A stretch of DNA of 64,000 bases from a virus. Made by a program: the position numbers and the translations under genes. Positions 42,013-50,642 of the stretch are shown here, one piece after another. The notes under the pieces are model-generated. The model ran no database searches. It saw only the letters and a program-made list of their open reading frames with translations, and was not told the origin of the DNA. The DNA lies in the IMG/VR virus record IMGVR_UViG_3300006086_000006, positions 1 through 64,000 of that record. One strand, 5' to 3'. Position 1 is the first letter of the stretch. Each line of letters begins with the position of its first letter.

Positions 42013-42621
42013 ATGAGCACAAAAGTATCACTTAAAAAACTTACTATCGCGCAAGCAGAAACTAGTTTGCGTAATGATGACACAGAATTGTATTTGTTGA
42101 ATAAAAGTAATCCATCTGGCAACATTAATATGGTTATTACTTCAAACAACAGCAAAGTTAGTCTTCAAGTTCCAGTCACTTGGATTCCATTCGATGCTAG
42201 TATGTTCTGTCCAAAGAAAGATGTTCTTAGCAATCCAGACTTCCGTCGCGTTGTAGCAAAGGGCTTCTTGGAAATCATTGACAGTGCCGAAGCTGCTGCG
42301 TTGATTGCAGGTAATTCAAGAGCACAAACAGAATTGAACAAATTGTTGGATATCAACAGTAAGCAAACAGATATTGCAGATTTCAATGCACCAGTTGACC
42401 AACAGATCAATGCTGAACCTCCAAAAGGTGCTGATGATATAAATCCATTCATTACTAACATGGTATTACGTTTGTCTTCTGATGAACAAGAAGAAGACCT
42501 GATCAACGAATTAGATAGCAAAGAGCATACGTTGAGCGTTGCAGACATCCAGTATTTGATTGCCAACTCTGTATCGGCTAATGTTAAAGAGTGGGGAGCA
42601 ACGGCTATAGCATCTCGCTAA
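42013..42621 (+). CDS. Hypothetical protein
   Basis: 202 residues; AGGAG upstream. N-terminal beta-rich part, helical Ala/Asn middle, acidic C-terminal part. Followed by a strong terminator. No family recognised. Confidence 0.7.
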   Translation: MSTKVSLKKLTIAQAETSLRNDDTELYLLNKSNPSGNINMVITSNNSKVSLQVPVTWIPFDASMFCPKKDVLSNPDFRRVVAKGFLEIIDSAEAAALIAGNSRAQTELNKLLDINSKQTDIADFNAPVDQQINAEPPKGADDINPFITNMVLRLSSDEQEEDLINELDSKEHTLSVADIQYLIANSVSANVKEWGATAIASR

Positions 42622-42650
42622 TTTAACAGAGTGAAAGTGAGTATTAACTT

Positions 42651-42683
42651 AGGCTGAGGGATAATATCCTTCGGCCTTTTTTT
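42651..42683 (+). terminator. Intrinsic terminator
   Basis: AGGCTGAGGGAT, short loop, ATCCTTCGGCCT (two G-U), then seven T. Ends the 40.5-42.6 kb rightward unit. Confidence 0.92.
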
Positions 42684-42701
42684 CGTCTACGTGAGGACAT
42701 T

Positions 42702-43478
42702 ATGAGAGTGGCATTTTCTGGTAGTGGTTTATTGTATGCTATGCACTTAGGTGCTTATCAAAGTATCATAGAAAAAGATAGTAGCACTTTAACCGCAGTG
42801 TCTGGTACATCTGGAGGTGCTATTATTGCAGCTTTGTTAGCATTCTATCCTATTGATAAAGCACTTCTTATCCTTAAATCTCTCGACCCTTCTAAAGCCA
42901 TTTCATTTAATCCAACTGCAATATTTCAAAGTAGTTTTTGCTTTGGAACACACATTGAAGGTGAATTGAAACGAACATTTGGTACTAAGACGTTTGCAGA
43001 TTCTCCTATACCTATTTATATAACATCGTCTGACGTTATATCAGGCGAACCATTTGTATTCAGTAAAGAAACTTCTCCAAATGCACCTATTTGGTTAGCT
43101 GTACGTGCTTCTTTATCTATACCAATTTTGTATACGCCTGTAAAATATTTAAACAAGTTACTAGTAGATGGTGGTGTCTTGAACCCTACACCTGTAAATG
43201 TGATGCCACCATCCAATGCGATTACGTACGGTATTAGAGTACGTAGTGCGCCTACAGTTAGTGGATATAAAGGCTTGAGTTATTTACCGAAAGTTATATC
43301 TATGTTAACCTACGCAGTAGATAATACAGATGCGTATTTGAATGAGGTAGATGATAAAACAAATATATTATTCCTAGATGTTAAATCTTCTGGGTTTGGA
43401 GTGTTTGATACTGACCTTTTGTTTCAGAATGGTTACTTATCCGCTAATGCTAGACTTTCACCATCTCCGACTCTATAA
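42702..43478 (+). CDS. Patatin-like phospholipase
   Basis: 258 residues. SGSGLLYAMHLGAYQ is the oxyanion-loop region, GTSGG at 35-39 holds nucleophile Ser37, and VDGG at 155-158 holds Asp156; together the Ser-Asp dyad of patatin lipid acyl hydrolases. No signal peptide, so it acts in the cytoplasm or on the inner leaflet. Phospholipases of this family are effectors in host CBASS (CapV), but are also carried by phages, possibly for lysis or membrane remodelling. The gene stands alone between a terminator and the converging primase gene (29-base overlap). Confidence 0.85.
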   Translation: MRVAFSGSGLLYAMHLGAYQSIIEKDSSTLTAVSGTSGGAIIAALLAFYPIDKALLILKSLDPSKAISFNPTAIFQSSFCFGTHIEGELKRTFGTKTFADSPIPIYITSSDVISGEPFVFSKETSPNAPIWLAVRASLSIPILYTPVKYLNKLLVDGGVLNPTPVNVMPPSNAITYGIRVRSAPTVSGYKGLSYLPKVISMLTYAVDNTDAYLNEVDDKTNILFLDVKSSGFGVFDTDLLFQNGYLSANARLSPSPTL

Positions 43479-44484
43479 GTTCTCTTACAGTATCAATTAG
43501 TTCTTGCGGTGCATCGTCTGGATCCATTTTAATTAGCTTTCCTTTCTTGTCATACTCTTCAGGCAATTTCAATCGTTTTACAGGGATGTAATTCGCAGCC
43601 ATCTCCTTGATAATCTTATACATACGCTTACCAGCTTTGTCATTATCCGACATTACATACAATCTTTTTATATTGCTATTTACCGCCAGTATTTTCATTA
43701 ACTTCTTTTCACTAAAGTTCTCGATACCCAAAATAGCCATTGCTGGCACTCTGTTTAACAGAAGTCGTGCTACGTCACGCGGGCCTTCAACTAATACTAA
43801 TGATGTGTATTGTCTCTTTTTCTTTTCTCTTACATTAGCTATTACTTTGCGAATATAATCATATCCCAGTAAACCACTTGTTCTTACCCAACTGCCTGGC
43901 GTGTTCAAGTAACTTAGACCGTCTTTTTGTTTCTCCATGAATGCTTTAACACCACCTACAAACTTTTCGTTTACATAAATTGGGAAGAACAGCATTACCT
44001 CTGCTTCTCTAGCACGTTCTTGTTTATTCCACACTTCTTCACTAAACATTAATGCGCCTAGCTTTCTAAGTAGTGTGCCATCATAACCTCTCCAGTCCAT
44101 TCTAGTAGGCCATTCAATCAACTCCTTTGTTTTCAACGTCTTATACATACGCTCAAGTTGATTTGTACTTTTCATACTAGCTTCTGGTGTTCTACGTTTT
44201 TCTTCTCTAGTCGCACCATTACCTTTGAAATCTAATTGCCACTTCTTAAACTGGGTCAATCCCATTTGTTTTGCTAAGCGATTCCACGGACCTTTAGCAC
44301 CACAACCAAAGCAATGAAACCAGCCAAGTGGAATACCACTATCTTGATTTAAGTTGACACCACATGATGGTGTGTTTTCATCATGGAAAGGACATTGTAT
44401 GAGAAGTGAACTACCTGCCATCTTTTTAGGACCAGGAGAATTATTCAATTCCTCACTTATTATTTGACGCGCATCTTCTGACAT
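43450..44484 (-). CDS. DnaG-type DNA primase
   Basis: 344 residues from the ATG at 44484 (GAGGT upstream). N-terminal zinc finger CPFH...FHCFGC (CHC2 type). Later, FFPIYV and a TOPRIM with VLVEGPRDVARLL (Glu) and VMSDNDKAGKRM (DxD). Shorter than bacterial DnaG, with no helicase-interaction C-domain, similar in size to T4 gp61. Makes RNA primers for the lagging strand. It is the only leftward replication gene in the right half and has its own TGTAAATA box. Confidence 0.92.
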   Translation of the reverse strand: MSEDARQIISEELNNSPGPKKMAGSSLLIQCPFHDENTPSCGVNLNQDSGIPLGWFHCFGCGAKGPWNRLAKQMGLTQFKKWQLDFKGNGATREEKRRTPEASMKSTNQLERMYKTLKTKELIEWPTRMDWRGYDGTLLRKLGALMFSEEVWNKQERAREAEVMLFFPIYVNEKFVGGVKAFMEKQKDGLSYLNTPGSWVRTSGLLGYDYIRKVIANVREKKKRQYTSLVLVEGPRDVARLLLNRVPAMAILGIENFSEKKLMKILAVNSNIKRLYVMSDNDKAGKRMYKIIKEMAANYIPVKRLKLPEEYDKKGKLIKMDPDDAPQELIDTVRELIESEMVKV

Positions 44485-44504
44485 ATTAAGTACCTCGTAA
44501 CTCA

Positions 44505-44514
44505 TATTTACAGT
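44505..44514 (-). promoter_or_regulatory. TGTAAATA box upstream of primase
   Basis: Minus-strand ACTGTAAATA, 20 bases before the ATG at 44484. Back-to-back with the rightward box at 44543. Confidence 0.5.
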
Positions 44515-44542
44515 TACAATTTCCTATAATTTGAATCAAGAT

Positions 44543-44552
44543 ACTGTAAATA
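44543..44552 (+). promoter_or_regulatory. TGTAAATA box upstream of nuclease gene
   Basis: ACTGTAAATA, 18 bases before the ATG at 44571. With the minus-strand box at 44505 it forms a divergent pair 28 bases apart. Confidence 0.5.
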
Positions 44553-44570
44553 TAGGTAGAGGTTTACGAT

Positions 44571-45611
44571 ATGTTTAGTAAGTTACCTAAAAAACGACCG
44601 TACGCTTATGGAAAACGAACTATGGGTCAAAGTAGTTCCTTTTTCGGTAAGCTATACGCAGATGCTATGGAAAAGAGTATTACTACACGAACTGGGCGCG
44701 CTCCTGCTTTTCGTCCCAGCTCTTTACCTATGTGTAGCATTCACGTTTATTTGAAGTTAATGAAAGGTGCTAGTTTAGGTTACTTCGAGCAGGAAATGAG
44801 CGCCGCCGGCGGTTACTTCACTTCTGTAGGTACGGCTGCTCACGAGAATATCCAATACTATATAGGCACTACTGGTAAAGTTTGGGGTGATTGGAATTGC
44901 ATCACACCTTATTGTCAAAAGTTTTATGACACACGCGATTTGTATAATGAAAAGGGAGCTATCACAAGAAAAGGTAGTATTACGGCGAAGAATACCACTA
45001 ACAATATATGCCCATGCTGCAAACATCCAATGGGATATGTTGAGAAAGAGATTAAATATAAAGGTTTGGTAGGTCACATTGATTGTATCATATTATTACC
45101 GAATGGTCATTTCTGGGTAGCAGATTATAAGACTACCACCGCACGTAAGATAATGTCGAAGAAGTTACCACACTCTGCACATCTTATTCAATTACCTGCT
45201 TATTGTTATGTTCTTGCGAAGAAGTACGGTATGGTTATTGACGGTTTTAGTCTTCTCTATTTATCGAGAGACAATCCATTTAACTTCTACGAGTATTCTG
45301 AAAAATGGACACCCGTATGGAGTAAGCGTAGTGGTGATACTATCAAACATGAACGTAAAAAGTTTGTTGCCGGTGTAAGATCCTTCGCTCTCAAAGATCG
45401 CACATACGCTATTGCTGCGAAACCTTGCAGTTCTCGAAAACAATACGAAACTGATATAAACTTCTACGATGAATGTGAATTGTTATCTGTGTGTTTTAAT
45501 AAACGTCGATTGAATGACTATTTAGATAAAGCAGAATCGGCACACAGATACAGCGCTAAATCAATACAACAATTAATACCTGTATTAAATTTACAGGAAG
45601 GTGATCTGTAA
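44571..45611 (+). CDS. PD-(D/E)XK (RecB/Cas4-like) nuclease
   Basis: 346 residues. VGTAAHENIQ (motif with His), GLVGHIDCIIL (Asp), WVADYKTTT (E/D-x-K, here D-Y-K) and HLIQLPAYCYVL (Q-x-x-x-Y) are in the order of RecB-type exonucleases. Four Cys (CITPYC...CPCC) sit between the first two motifs and may bind zinc or an iron-sulfur cluster. Likely processes DNA ends in recombination or degrades host DNA. Confidence 0.85.
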   Translation: MFSKLPKKRPYAYGKRTMGQSSSFFGKLYADAMEKSITTRTGRAPAFRPSSLPMCSIHVYLKLMKGASLGYFEQEMSAAGGYFTSVGTAAHENIQYYIGTTGKVWGDWNCITPYCQKFYDTRDLYNEKGAITRKGSITAKNTTNNICPCCKHPMGYVEKEIKYKGLVGHIDCIILLPNGHFWVADYKTTTARKIMSKKLPHSAHLIQLPAYCYVLAKKYGMVIDGFSLLYLSRDNPFNFYEYSEKWTPVWSKRSGDTIKHERKKFVAGVRSFALKDRTYAIAAKPCSSRKQYETDINFYDECELLSVCFNKRRLNDYLDKAESAHRYSAKSIQQLIPVLNLQEGDL

Positions 45612-45928
45612 TGAAGCCTGCTAACTTTGCACCTATCTATGTTGGTCTATATCCAGAATTAGCAGAAATTGCTAGATCGCATGGATACGCATTGGCTGTT
45701 CATGGTAGTATGGCACGTGATTTTGACCTAATTTGTATACCTTGGGTTAAAGAGCCTAGTAGCCCAGAAACTGTTGTTGATGATATAACAAGCCGGTTCG
45801 CTATCACACGTAACGGCGCACCTAAACCATCTATAAGAGAACATGGTCGCATAGTATACACATTGATTGTATCATTTGGCGAATGCTTCTTAGACTTTTC
45901 TTTTATGCCTATACAAAATGGAGAATGA
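45611..45928 (+). CDS. Nucleotidyltransferase-like small phage protein
   Basis: 105 residues. VHGSMARDFDLI is the GS-x(4-5)-DxD core of the nucleotidyltransferase fold, with CFLDFSFMP as a possible third acidic strand. Too small for a full polymerase-type enzyme; such proteins are common and uncharacterised in phages. TAATG overlap with the nuclease gene. Confidence 0.7.
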   Translation: MKPANFAPIYVGLYPELAEIARSHGYALAVHGSMARDFDLICIPWVKEPSSPETVVDDITSRFAITRNGAPKPSIREHGRIVYTLIVSFGECFLDFSFMPIQNGE

Positions 45929-45929
45929 T

Positions 45930-46436
45930 ATGAGCGAGAATATTTTATATGATGTTAACCAAGTATTAGAGTTCTATTCTGGGCAACACATAGTGCCACA
46001 TGATTCAATACCTGCAGATGTTATATTGGACCCAGCTGATTATACTTTGCAAGGAACATCATATATTGAGAACGGTAATCGTGCTCGCACATTGTTACAA
46101 GAAATCAGCAAGCCTATAAAAGAACGTAAAGAGGGTTTTGTTCACGTTTACGATTGGTTAGACAGTCAACTATATGTGGCTGAACAAGATTCTGGATTGG
46201 CACATGCAATTGCATTCCTAGATTACAAAGCAATGCCAGCATACCGTAAGATGATTTATGATAACTTACCAATGTTTCGTGATATGAAATGCTTTTGTAC
46301 TATCAAAGGTGTTCGTCATCGTGTTACCGGAGCAAGCTCGATGGGCAGCGTGTTTGTTACAAAAGACTTAGAATCACGTCAATATCAAATTGGTGTTGAA
46401 GTTACAGAGTGCTATGATTGGGGCCCTATTCCATAG
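45930..46436 (+). CDS. Hypothetical protein
   Basis: 168 residues from the ATG at 45930 (GGAG upstream); an earlier ATG at 45918 overlaps the previous gene. Mixed alpha/beta; no family recognised. Confidence 0.65.
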   Translation: MSENILYDVNQVLEFYSGQHIVPHDSIPADVILDPADYTLQGTSYIENGNRARTLLQEISKPIKERKEGFVHVYDWLDSQLYVAEQDSGLAHAIAFLDYKAMPAYRKMIYDNLPMFRDMKCFCTIKGVRHRVTGASSMGSVFVTKDLESRQYQIGVEVTECYDWGPIP

Positions 46437-46444
46437 GAGACAGT

Positions 46445-46927
46445 ATGCGTATAATTATCACACAAGCACTCGCGGATTCTGTGGAAACCGCTTTCAAGAA
46501 AAACATAGCTTCGTTTGTTGCAAGCCTTAATTTAGGTGTTTCGCCTGTATCTATTGGAGGTAAGTTTAATAAGGATGGTATTCTGCTAGAAATAGGTCTA
46601 ATGGTAGAAGGTGTTTCTCCAGATGACGTTACTGCATTCATCGTAGATAAACAAAACGGTGATAGTGATATACAACCGCTAGTGTCGAAAAATAAATTCA
46701 GTGCTAAGAAGTGGTCAAAGCGAATAGTTGTTTCAGAAGATACTATCAACAAATGGGTAAAAGCACTTCCAAGTAAATACGTTGCTGGTGATGAATATGT
46801 TGGAAAGAAAAACTCGTATACACTACTTGGCTATTCTAAGAAGCGTGTGGGCTTTGTCGTTGCTAATGATAACTACGAAACTACCATTATCACAGAGAAA
46901 AAGCTAAAGGCTCTTAACAAAGTTTGA
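46445..46927 (+). CDS. Hypothetical protein
   Basis: 160 residues from the ATG at 46445 (GGAG upstream). Contains a Lys/Ser region NKFSAKKWSKR and a beta-rich end. No family recognised. Confidence 0.65.
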   Translation: MRIIITQALADSVETAFKKNIASFVASLNLGVSPVSIGGKFNKDGILLEIGLMVEGVSPDDVTAFIVDKQNGDSDIQPLVSKNKFSAKKWSKRIVVSEDTINKWVKALPSKYVAGDEYVGKKNSYTLLGYSKKRVGFVVANDNYETTIITEKKLKALNKV

Positions 46928-46937
46928 CCTAATTTAA

Positions 46938-46947
46938 ACTGTAAATA
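46938..46947 (+). promoter_or_regulatory. TGTAAATA box upstream of the epimerase cassette
   Basis: ACTGTAAATA, 33 bases before the ATG at 46981; it marks the likely start of the epimerase/glycosyltransferase transcript. Confidence 0.5.
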
Positions 46948-46980
46948 TATAAAAATACCGAAAATTTTAGAGGATACATT

Positions 46981-48177
46981 ATGACTAATAAGAACCATGT
47001 TATCGTACTCGGCGGTGACGGCTTCTGTGGTTGGCCAACCGCTTTACATCTATCCAATATAGGATATGATGTTACTATTATCGACAACTTCTCGCGCCGT
47101 GCGATTGATGAAACACTAGGTTGTGACTCTTTAACTCCTATTTCTACTATGAAACAGCGTATTGCGAAGTGGGAAGAATTGACTGGTAAAGTTATAGGCT
47201 TCTACAATATCGACATTGCGGAACATGCGAGTTCATTATCTAATCTAATAAGTAGAAATGTTCTTGCCGTTGTACACTTTGCGGAACAACGCGCCGCGCC
47301 ATTTTCAATGAAATCTAGTCAAACAAAACGCTACACAGTCAACAACAACACTAATGCTACACACAACTTATTGGTAGCGGTTTGTGATATTGATCCTGAC
47401 ATCCATATCGTGCATCTGGGCACTATGGGTGTTTACGGATATGGTACTGCTGGTGTTGCTATTCCAGAAGGTTACACCACAGTAACTATGAACGGAATGG
47501 ATGGTAACCCTGTTGAAGTTGAATGTTTGTACCCAACGAATCCTGGCAGCGTATATCACCTCACTAAGACTATGGATCAGTTGATGTTCCAGTATTATGT
47601 GAAGAATGATAGATTGCGTATCACAGACCTACACCAAGGTATAGTTTGGGGTACACAAACTCCTGAAACAGAAATGCACGAAACATTAATCAATCGTTTT
47701 GATTATGATGGTGATTATGGTACTGTATTGAACCGATTCTTGATGCAAGCAGCCTTAGGTCATCCACTCACAGTTCATGGTACAGGCGGTCAAACTCGCG
47801 CGTTCATTCATATCCGTGATACCGTTAAATGTATTCAGTTAGCTATTGAGAATCCGCCAGCGCGTGGCGATAAAGTTGTCATTCGCAATCAAATGACAGA
47901 AACACACCGTGTGCGTGACCTCGCTATGATGATTAGCGTCATAACTGGCGTTACCGTAGACTTTGTTGAGAATCCTAGAAATGAAGCTGCCGAAAACGAA
48001 TTGCATGTTGTACGTGAGAAATTCAAGCAGCTGGGTCTCAATGCGATAACACTAGAACAAGGTTTACTATCAGAAGTATTAGATATTGCCACGAAATACA
48101 AAGATCGTTGTGACGTATCTAAAATTCCATGTAAATCTATTTGGAACAATCGTAATACGGTGGACTCCGATGAATAA
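46981..48177 (+). CDS. UDP-sulfoquinovose-synthase-like NDP-sugar epimerase (SQD1-like)
   Basis: 398 residues, full length. Extended SDR: GGDGFCG at 11-17 binds NAD; catalytic Thr148 (LGTMGVYG) and Tyr192-x3-Lys196 (VYHLTK). Stretches characteristic of UDP-sulfoquinovose synthase rather than general epimerases are present: LTPISTMKQRIAKWEELTGK, VVHFAEQRAAPFSM, DLHQGIVWGTQTPETEMHE, and GHPLTVHGTGGQTRAFIHIRDT. SQD1 joins sulfite to UDP-glucose to make UDP-sulfoquinovose, normally for sulfolipid. Sulfite use by this copy is inferred from family likeness. It is followed, with an 8-base overlap, by a glycosyltransferase gene. Confidence 0.88.
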   Translation: MTNKNHVIVLGGDGFCGWPTALHLSNIGYDVTIIDNFSRRAIDETLGCDSLTPISTMKQRIAKWEELTGKVIGFYNIDIAEHASSLSNLISRNVLAVVHFAEQRAAPFSMKSSQTKRYTVNNNTNATHNLLVAVCDIDPDIHIVHLGTMGVYGYGTAGVAIPEGYTTVTMNGMDGNPVEVECLYPTNPGSVYHLTKTMDQLMFQYYVKNDRLRITDLHQGIVWGTQTPETEMHETLINRFDYDGDYGTVLNRFLMQAALGHPLTVHGTGGQTRAFIHIRDTVKCIQLAIENPPARGDKVVIRNQMTETHRVRDLAMMISVITGVTVDFVENPRNEAAENELHVVREKFKQLGLNAITLEQGLLSEVLDIATKYKDRCDVSKIPCKSIWNNRNTVDSDE

Positions 48178-48937
48178 GTATCCTATCTACATTGTATCAA
48201 AAGGCAGAGCCAGTCATTGTCTAACAGCACAAACTTTGCAAAAGCGTGGTATTGATTTTACCATCATAGTAGAGCCGCAAGACTACAAAGAGTATGCTAA
48301 GTATTACGATAAGGCTAACTTGCATAAGTTGAAAAAGGATGATGCTGGTTTACCGTTTGCTAGAAACAGTGCGCTTAAACTATCTCGCTCGCGGGATGAA
48401 GATGCACACTGGCAAATGGATGATGATATTCGTCATTTCATGGTGCGCCAAGATAGTAAGAACGTGAAGATACATGCCGAAAAATCTTTACTAGCAGTGG
48501 AGAAGGTATTTGATTCGTACAAGAACTTATCTGTGATCGCACATCGCTATACTAGCTTTGCATTCTCACAAACAACTGACTTTAGTATTAACAAGAACCC
48601 GTGCTCTTGCATTTTATTAAAGAACGATGTGAAGGCTAAGTGGAATAAAGGCACTGTTGATGATGCGGACTTTGCTCTGCAAGTGTTGAGTTCTGGTGGC
48701 ACCACCATGATTGCCAACAGACAGTTGATTGATACAGTTCCGCATTTGCAGCAGAAAGGTGGTCTTACAGATTTAGCATTGGCAGGTCAAGGTCGTCATG
48801 TTCGATTCTTGCAATTAGCTAAAGACTGGCCAGGCTTCACTGTAAAGATAGATAAGAACGGTAGACCTCGTTTATATCATGGCCGCGTATGGGCACAATT
48901 CACCCAAATGCCTATTAAGAAAAAGAGAACTAAATGA
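48170..48937 (+). CDS. TAGT-like glycosyltransferase 1
   Basis: 255 residues from the ATG at 48170. PIYIVSKGRASHCLTAQTL, a VEPQDYKEY turn, PFARNSALKLS and MDDDIRHF (Asp84-86) fit the GT-A-like family known as TET-associated glycosyltransferases, described in phage DNA-modification clusters. The DDD would bind metal and nucleotide sugar. Basic C-terminus (KKKRTK). Sits directly behind the sulfoquinovose-synthase-like gene, so it may use that sugar nucleotide. Acceptor unknown: modified DNA base, protein or glycan. Confidence 0.7.
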   Translation: MNKYPIYIVSKGRASHCLTAQTLQKRGIDFTIIVEPQDYKEYAKYYDKANLHKLKKDDAGLPFARNSALKLSRSRDEDAHWQMDDDIRHFMVRQDSKNVKIHAEKSLLAVEKVFDSYKNLSVIAHRYTSFAFSQTTDFSINKNPCSCILLKNDVKAKWNKGTVDDADFALQVLSSGGTTMIANRQLIDTVPHLQQKGGLTDLALAGQGRHVRFLQLAKDWPGFTVKIDKNGRPRLYHGRVWAQFTQMPIKKKRTK

Positions 48938-49764
48938 TGTTGAAACTAAAAGACTTCAATCAAGCCAAGTATAATCCAAGAAAAATATCTAGCGCACAAT
49001 TACAAGCGCTAGATCGCTCAATTGGAACTTTTGGCGACCTGGCATGTGTTGTTATCAACAAACGTACTAATACGATTGTTGCAGGGCACCAGCGCCTAAA
49101 AACTCTCGGCGATAAGAAAACAAAAATCGTTACTGAAAAGCATGTTGACGATTTTGGTACTGTAGAACAAGGTTATATACTTGTAATGCGTCCAAACGGT
49201 GCTAAATTTAAAGTATCATTGCGTATCGTAGATTGGGATTTGCGTACTGAGAAGTTGGCTAATATTGCGGCGAACAACCACGGTGGTGAATTTGATAATC
49301 AGAAGCTTGGTAAGCTGTTAGCCGAATTAGATAAAAAAGAATTTGATATTGAAACAATAGGATTCTCTGATGGTGCTGTACAGAATCTTATTAGACGCTC
49401 AATTGAAGCCGAACCAGAACAAAAATATGTGCGCAAGTTAGCTTCACCTGTGTATGAAGTGACTGGTAAGAAACCTAAACTTGCGGATATTTACGACAAG
49501 ACTAAGGCTAATGAACTGAAAGAGTCGATTGCAGAAGCCCGATTGCCTAAAGACGTTCAAGAGTTCCTTATGTCCGCAGCCGAACGTCACACTAAGTTTA
49601 ACTTTGCCAACATTGCAGAATACTACGCTCATGCGCCTAAGAATGTGCAGTCACTTATGGAAGATTGTGCGCTTGTAATAGTTGACCACAAGAAAGCTAT
49701 TGAGCATGGCTATCTCAAACTAACTGACGAAATTATGGATATGGTAAAAAATGGCCAAAAATAA
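48934..49764 (+). CDS. ParB/Srx-fold protein
   Basis: 276 residues. NPRKISSAQLQALDRSIGTFG and VAGHQRLKTL are the ParB-N signature (NPR, GHxR). A Lys-rich linker, then a C-terminal domain (SPVYEVTGKKPKLADIYD ... HTKFNFANIAEYYAHA ... LVIVDHKKAIEHGYL) that I associate with ParB-like proteins of phages. ParB-fold domains bind DNA and some bind or hydrolyse nucleotides. Placed between two glycosyltransferase genes with ATGA and 14-base overlaps, it may guide the modification to DNA or supply a nucleotide-dependent step. Confidence 0.75.
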   Translation: MMLKLKDFNQAKYNPRKISSAQLQALDRSIGTFGDLACVVINKRTNTIVAGHQRLKTLGDKKTKIVTEKHVDDFGTVEQGYILVMRPNGAKFKVSLRIVDWDLRTEKLANIAANNHGGEFDNQKLGKLLAELDKKEFDIETIGFSDGAVQNLIRRSIEAEPEQKYVRKLASPVYEVTGKKPKLADIYDKTKANELKESIAEARLPKDVQEFLMSAAERHTKFNFANIAEYYAHAPKNVQSLMEDCALVIVDHKKAIEHGYLKLTDEIMDMVKNGQK

Positions 49765-50635
49765 TGCAGTCAAATCAAAGCCGAGTATAAAGAAGTGTGC
49801 CATATTTATTCTCACACATAAGCGTCCTGAACAGCAAATAACAATTGCCACATTGAAGAAAGCTGGGTACACAGGCGATCTTTATTTGCTATGCGATACA
49901 CAAGACCCTACGTTGAAACAGTACAAAAAATTGTACGGCGATTCTGTAAAGACGTTTGATAAGAAAGCGTATGTAAACAAGTTTGACCTCATGACCAACG
50001 ATGTTAAATTTAATGCAGTTGTCTATGCACGTAACGCTGTGTACGACGTTGCAAAGAAAATGGGCTTGGACTATATCGTTGTGATGGATGACGATTACTC
50101 CGTGTTCTATCTATCGGTAGATCAGACAGGCTTTTACAAGCGCACTAAAGTCACTGATATGGATAGACTGATTACCGCGCATTTGAAATTCCTAGAAACT
50201 GCCAACTTAGATGTTCTTGCATTTGCACAAGGTGGCGATTTCGTAGGTGGTTGGAATGGTAATATCAATAAAAACAATTTCAGACCCTTGCGTAAAGCAA
50301 TGAATGTGTTTTTCTTGAAAGTCTCTAACCCAATTCAGTTTAACGGCACTATCAATGAAGACTCTACGATGGGTGTTCAAGTAGCTCAAGCTGGTGGTGT
50401 TGTAATAACAAACTGTCTAGTTCAGTTAGAACAAACTACTACGCAAAAAGCTGTTGGTGGTTTGACAGATATTTATAAAGATGCGGGCACTTATCAAAAG
50501 AGTTTCTATACTCTCATTGCTTCACCCTCATCTACCCGTGTTATGTATCAACGTGCTGTAGGCCGTGTTCACCATTTAATTCAGGGTGATTACGCTTACC
50601 CTAGGATTATTTCAGCATCGCTCAAAAAGAAGTAG
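49751..50635 (+). CDS. TAGT-like glycosyltransferase 2
   Basis: 294 residues. IFILTHKRPEQQITIATLKKAG, YLLCDTQDPT, VVYARNAVYDVAKKMG and VVMDDDYSVFY (Asp113-115) give the same GT-A-like order as the gene at 48170; NGTINEDSTMGVQVAQAGG is the probable acceptor-site loop with acidic residues. The two enzymes are clearly different in sequence and could add successive sugars. Overlaps the ParB-like gene by 14 bases. Confidence 0.7.
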   Translation: MAKNNAVKSKPSIKKCAIFILTHKRPEQQITIATLKKAGYTGDLYLLCDTQDPTLKQYKKLYGDSVKTFDKKAYVNKFDLMTNDVKFNAVVYARNAVYDVAKKMGLDYIVVMDDDYSVFYLSVDQTGFYKRTKVTDMDRLITAHLKFLETANLDVLAFAQGGDFVGGWNGNINKNNFRPLRKAMNVFFLKVSNPIQFNGTINEDSTMGVQVAQAGGVVITNCLVQLEQTTTQKAVGGLTDIYKDAGTYQKSFYTLIASPSSTRVMYQRAVGRVHHLIQGDYAYPRIISASLKKK

Positions 50636-50642
50636 GTATAAA

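Noticed and set aside
46981-48177. Plain UDP-glucose 4-epimerase or dTDP-glucose dehydratase
   Set aside because: The segments between the NAD and YxxxK motifs follow the sulfoquinovose-synthase pattern rather than GalE or RmlB.
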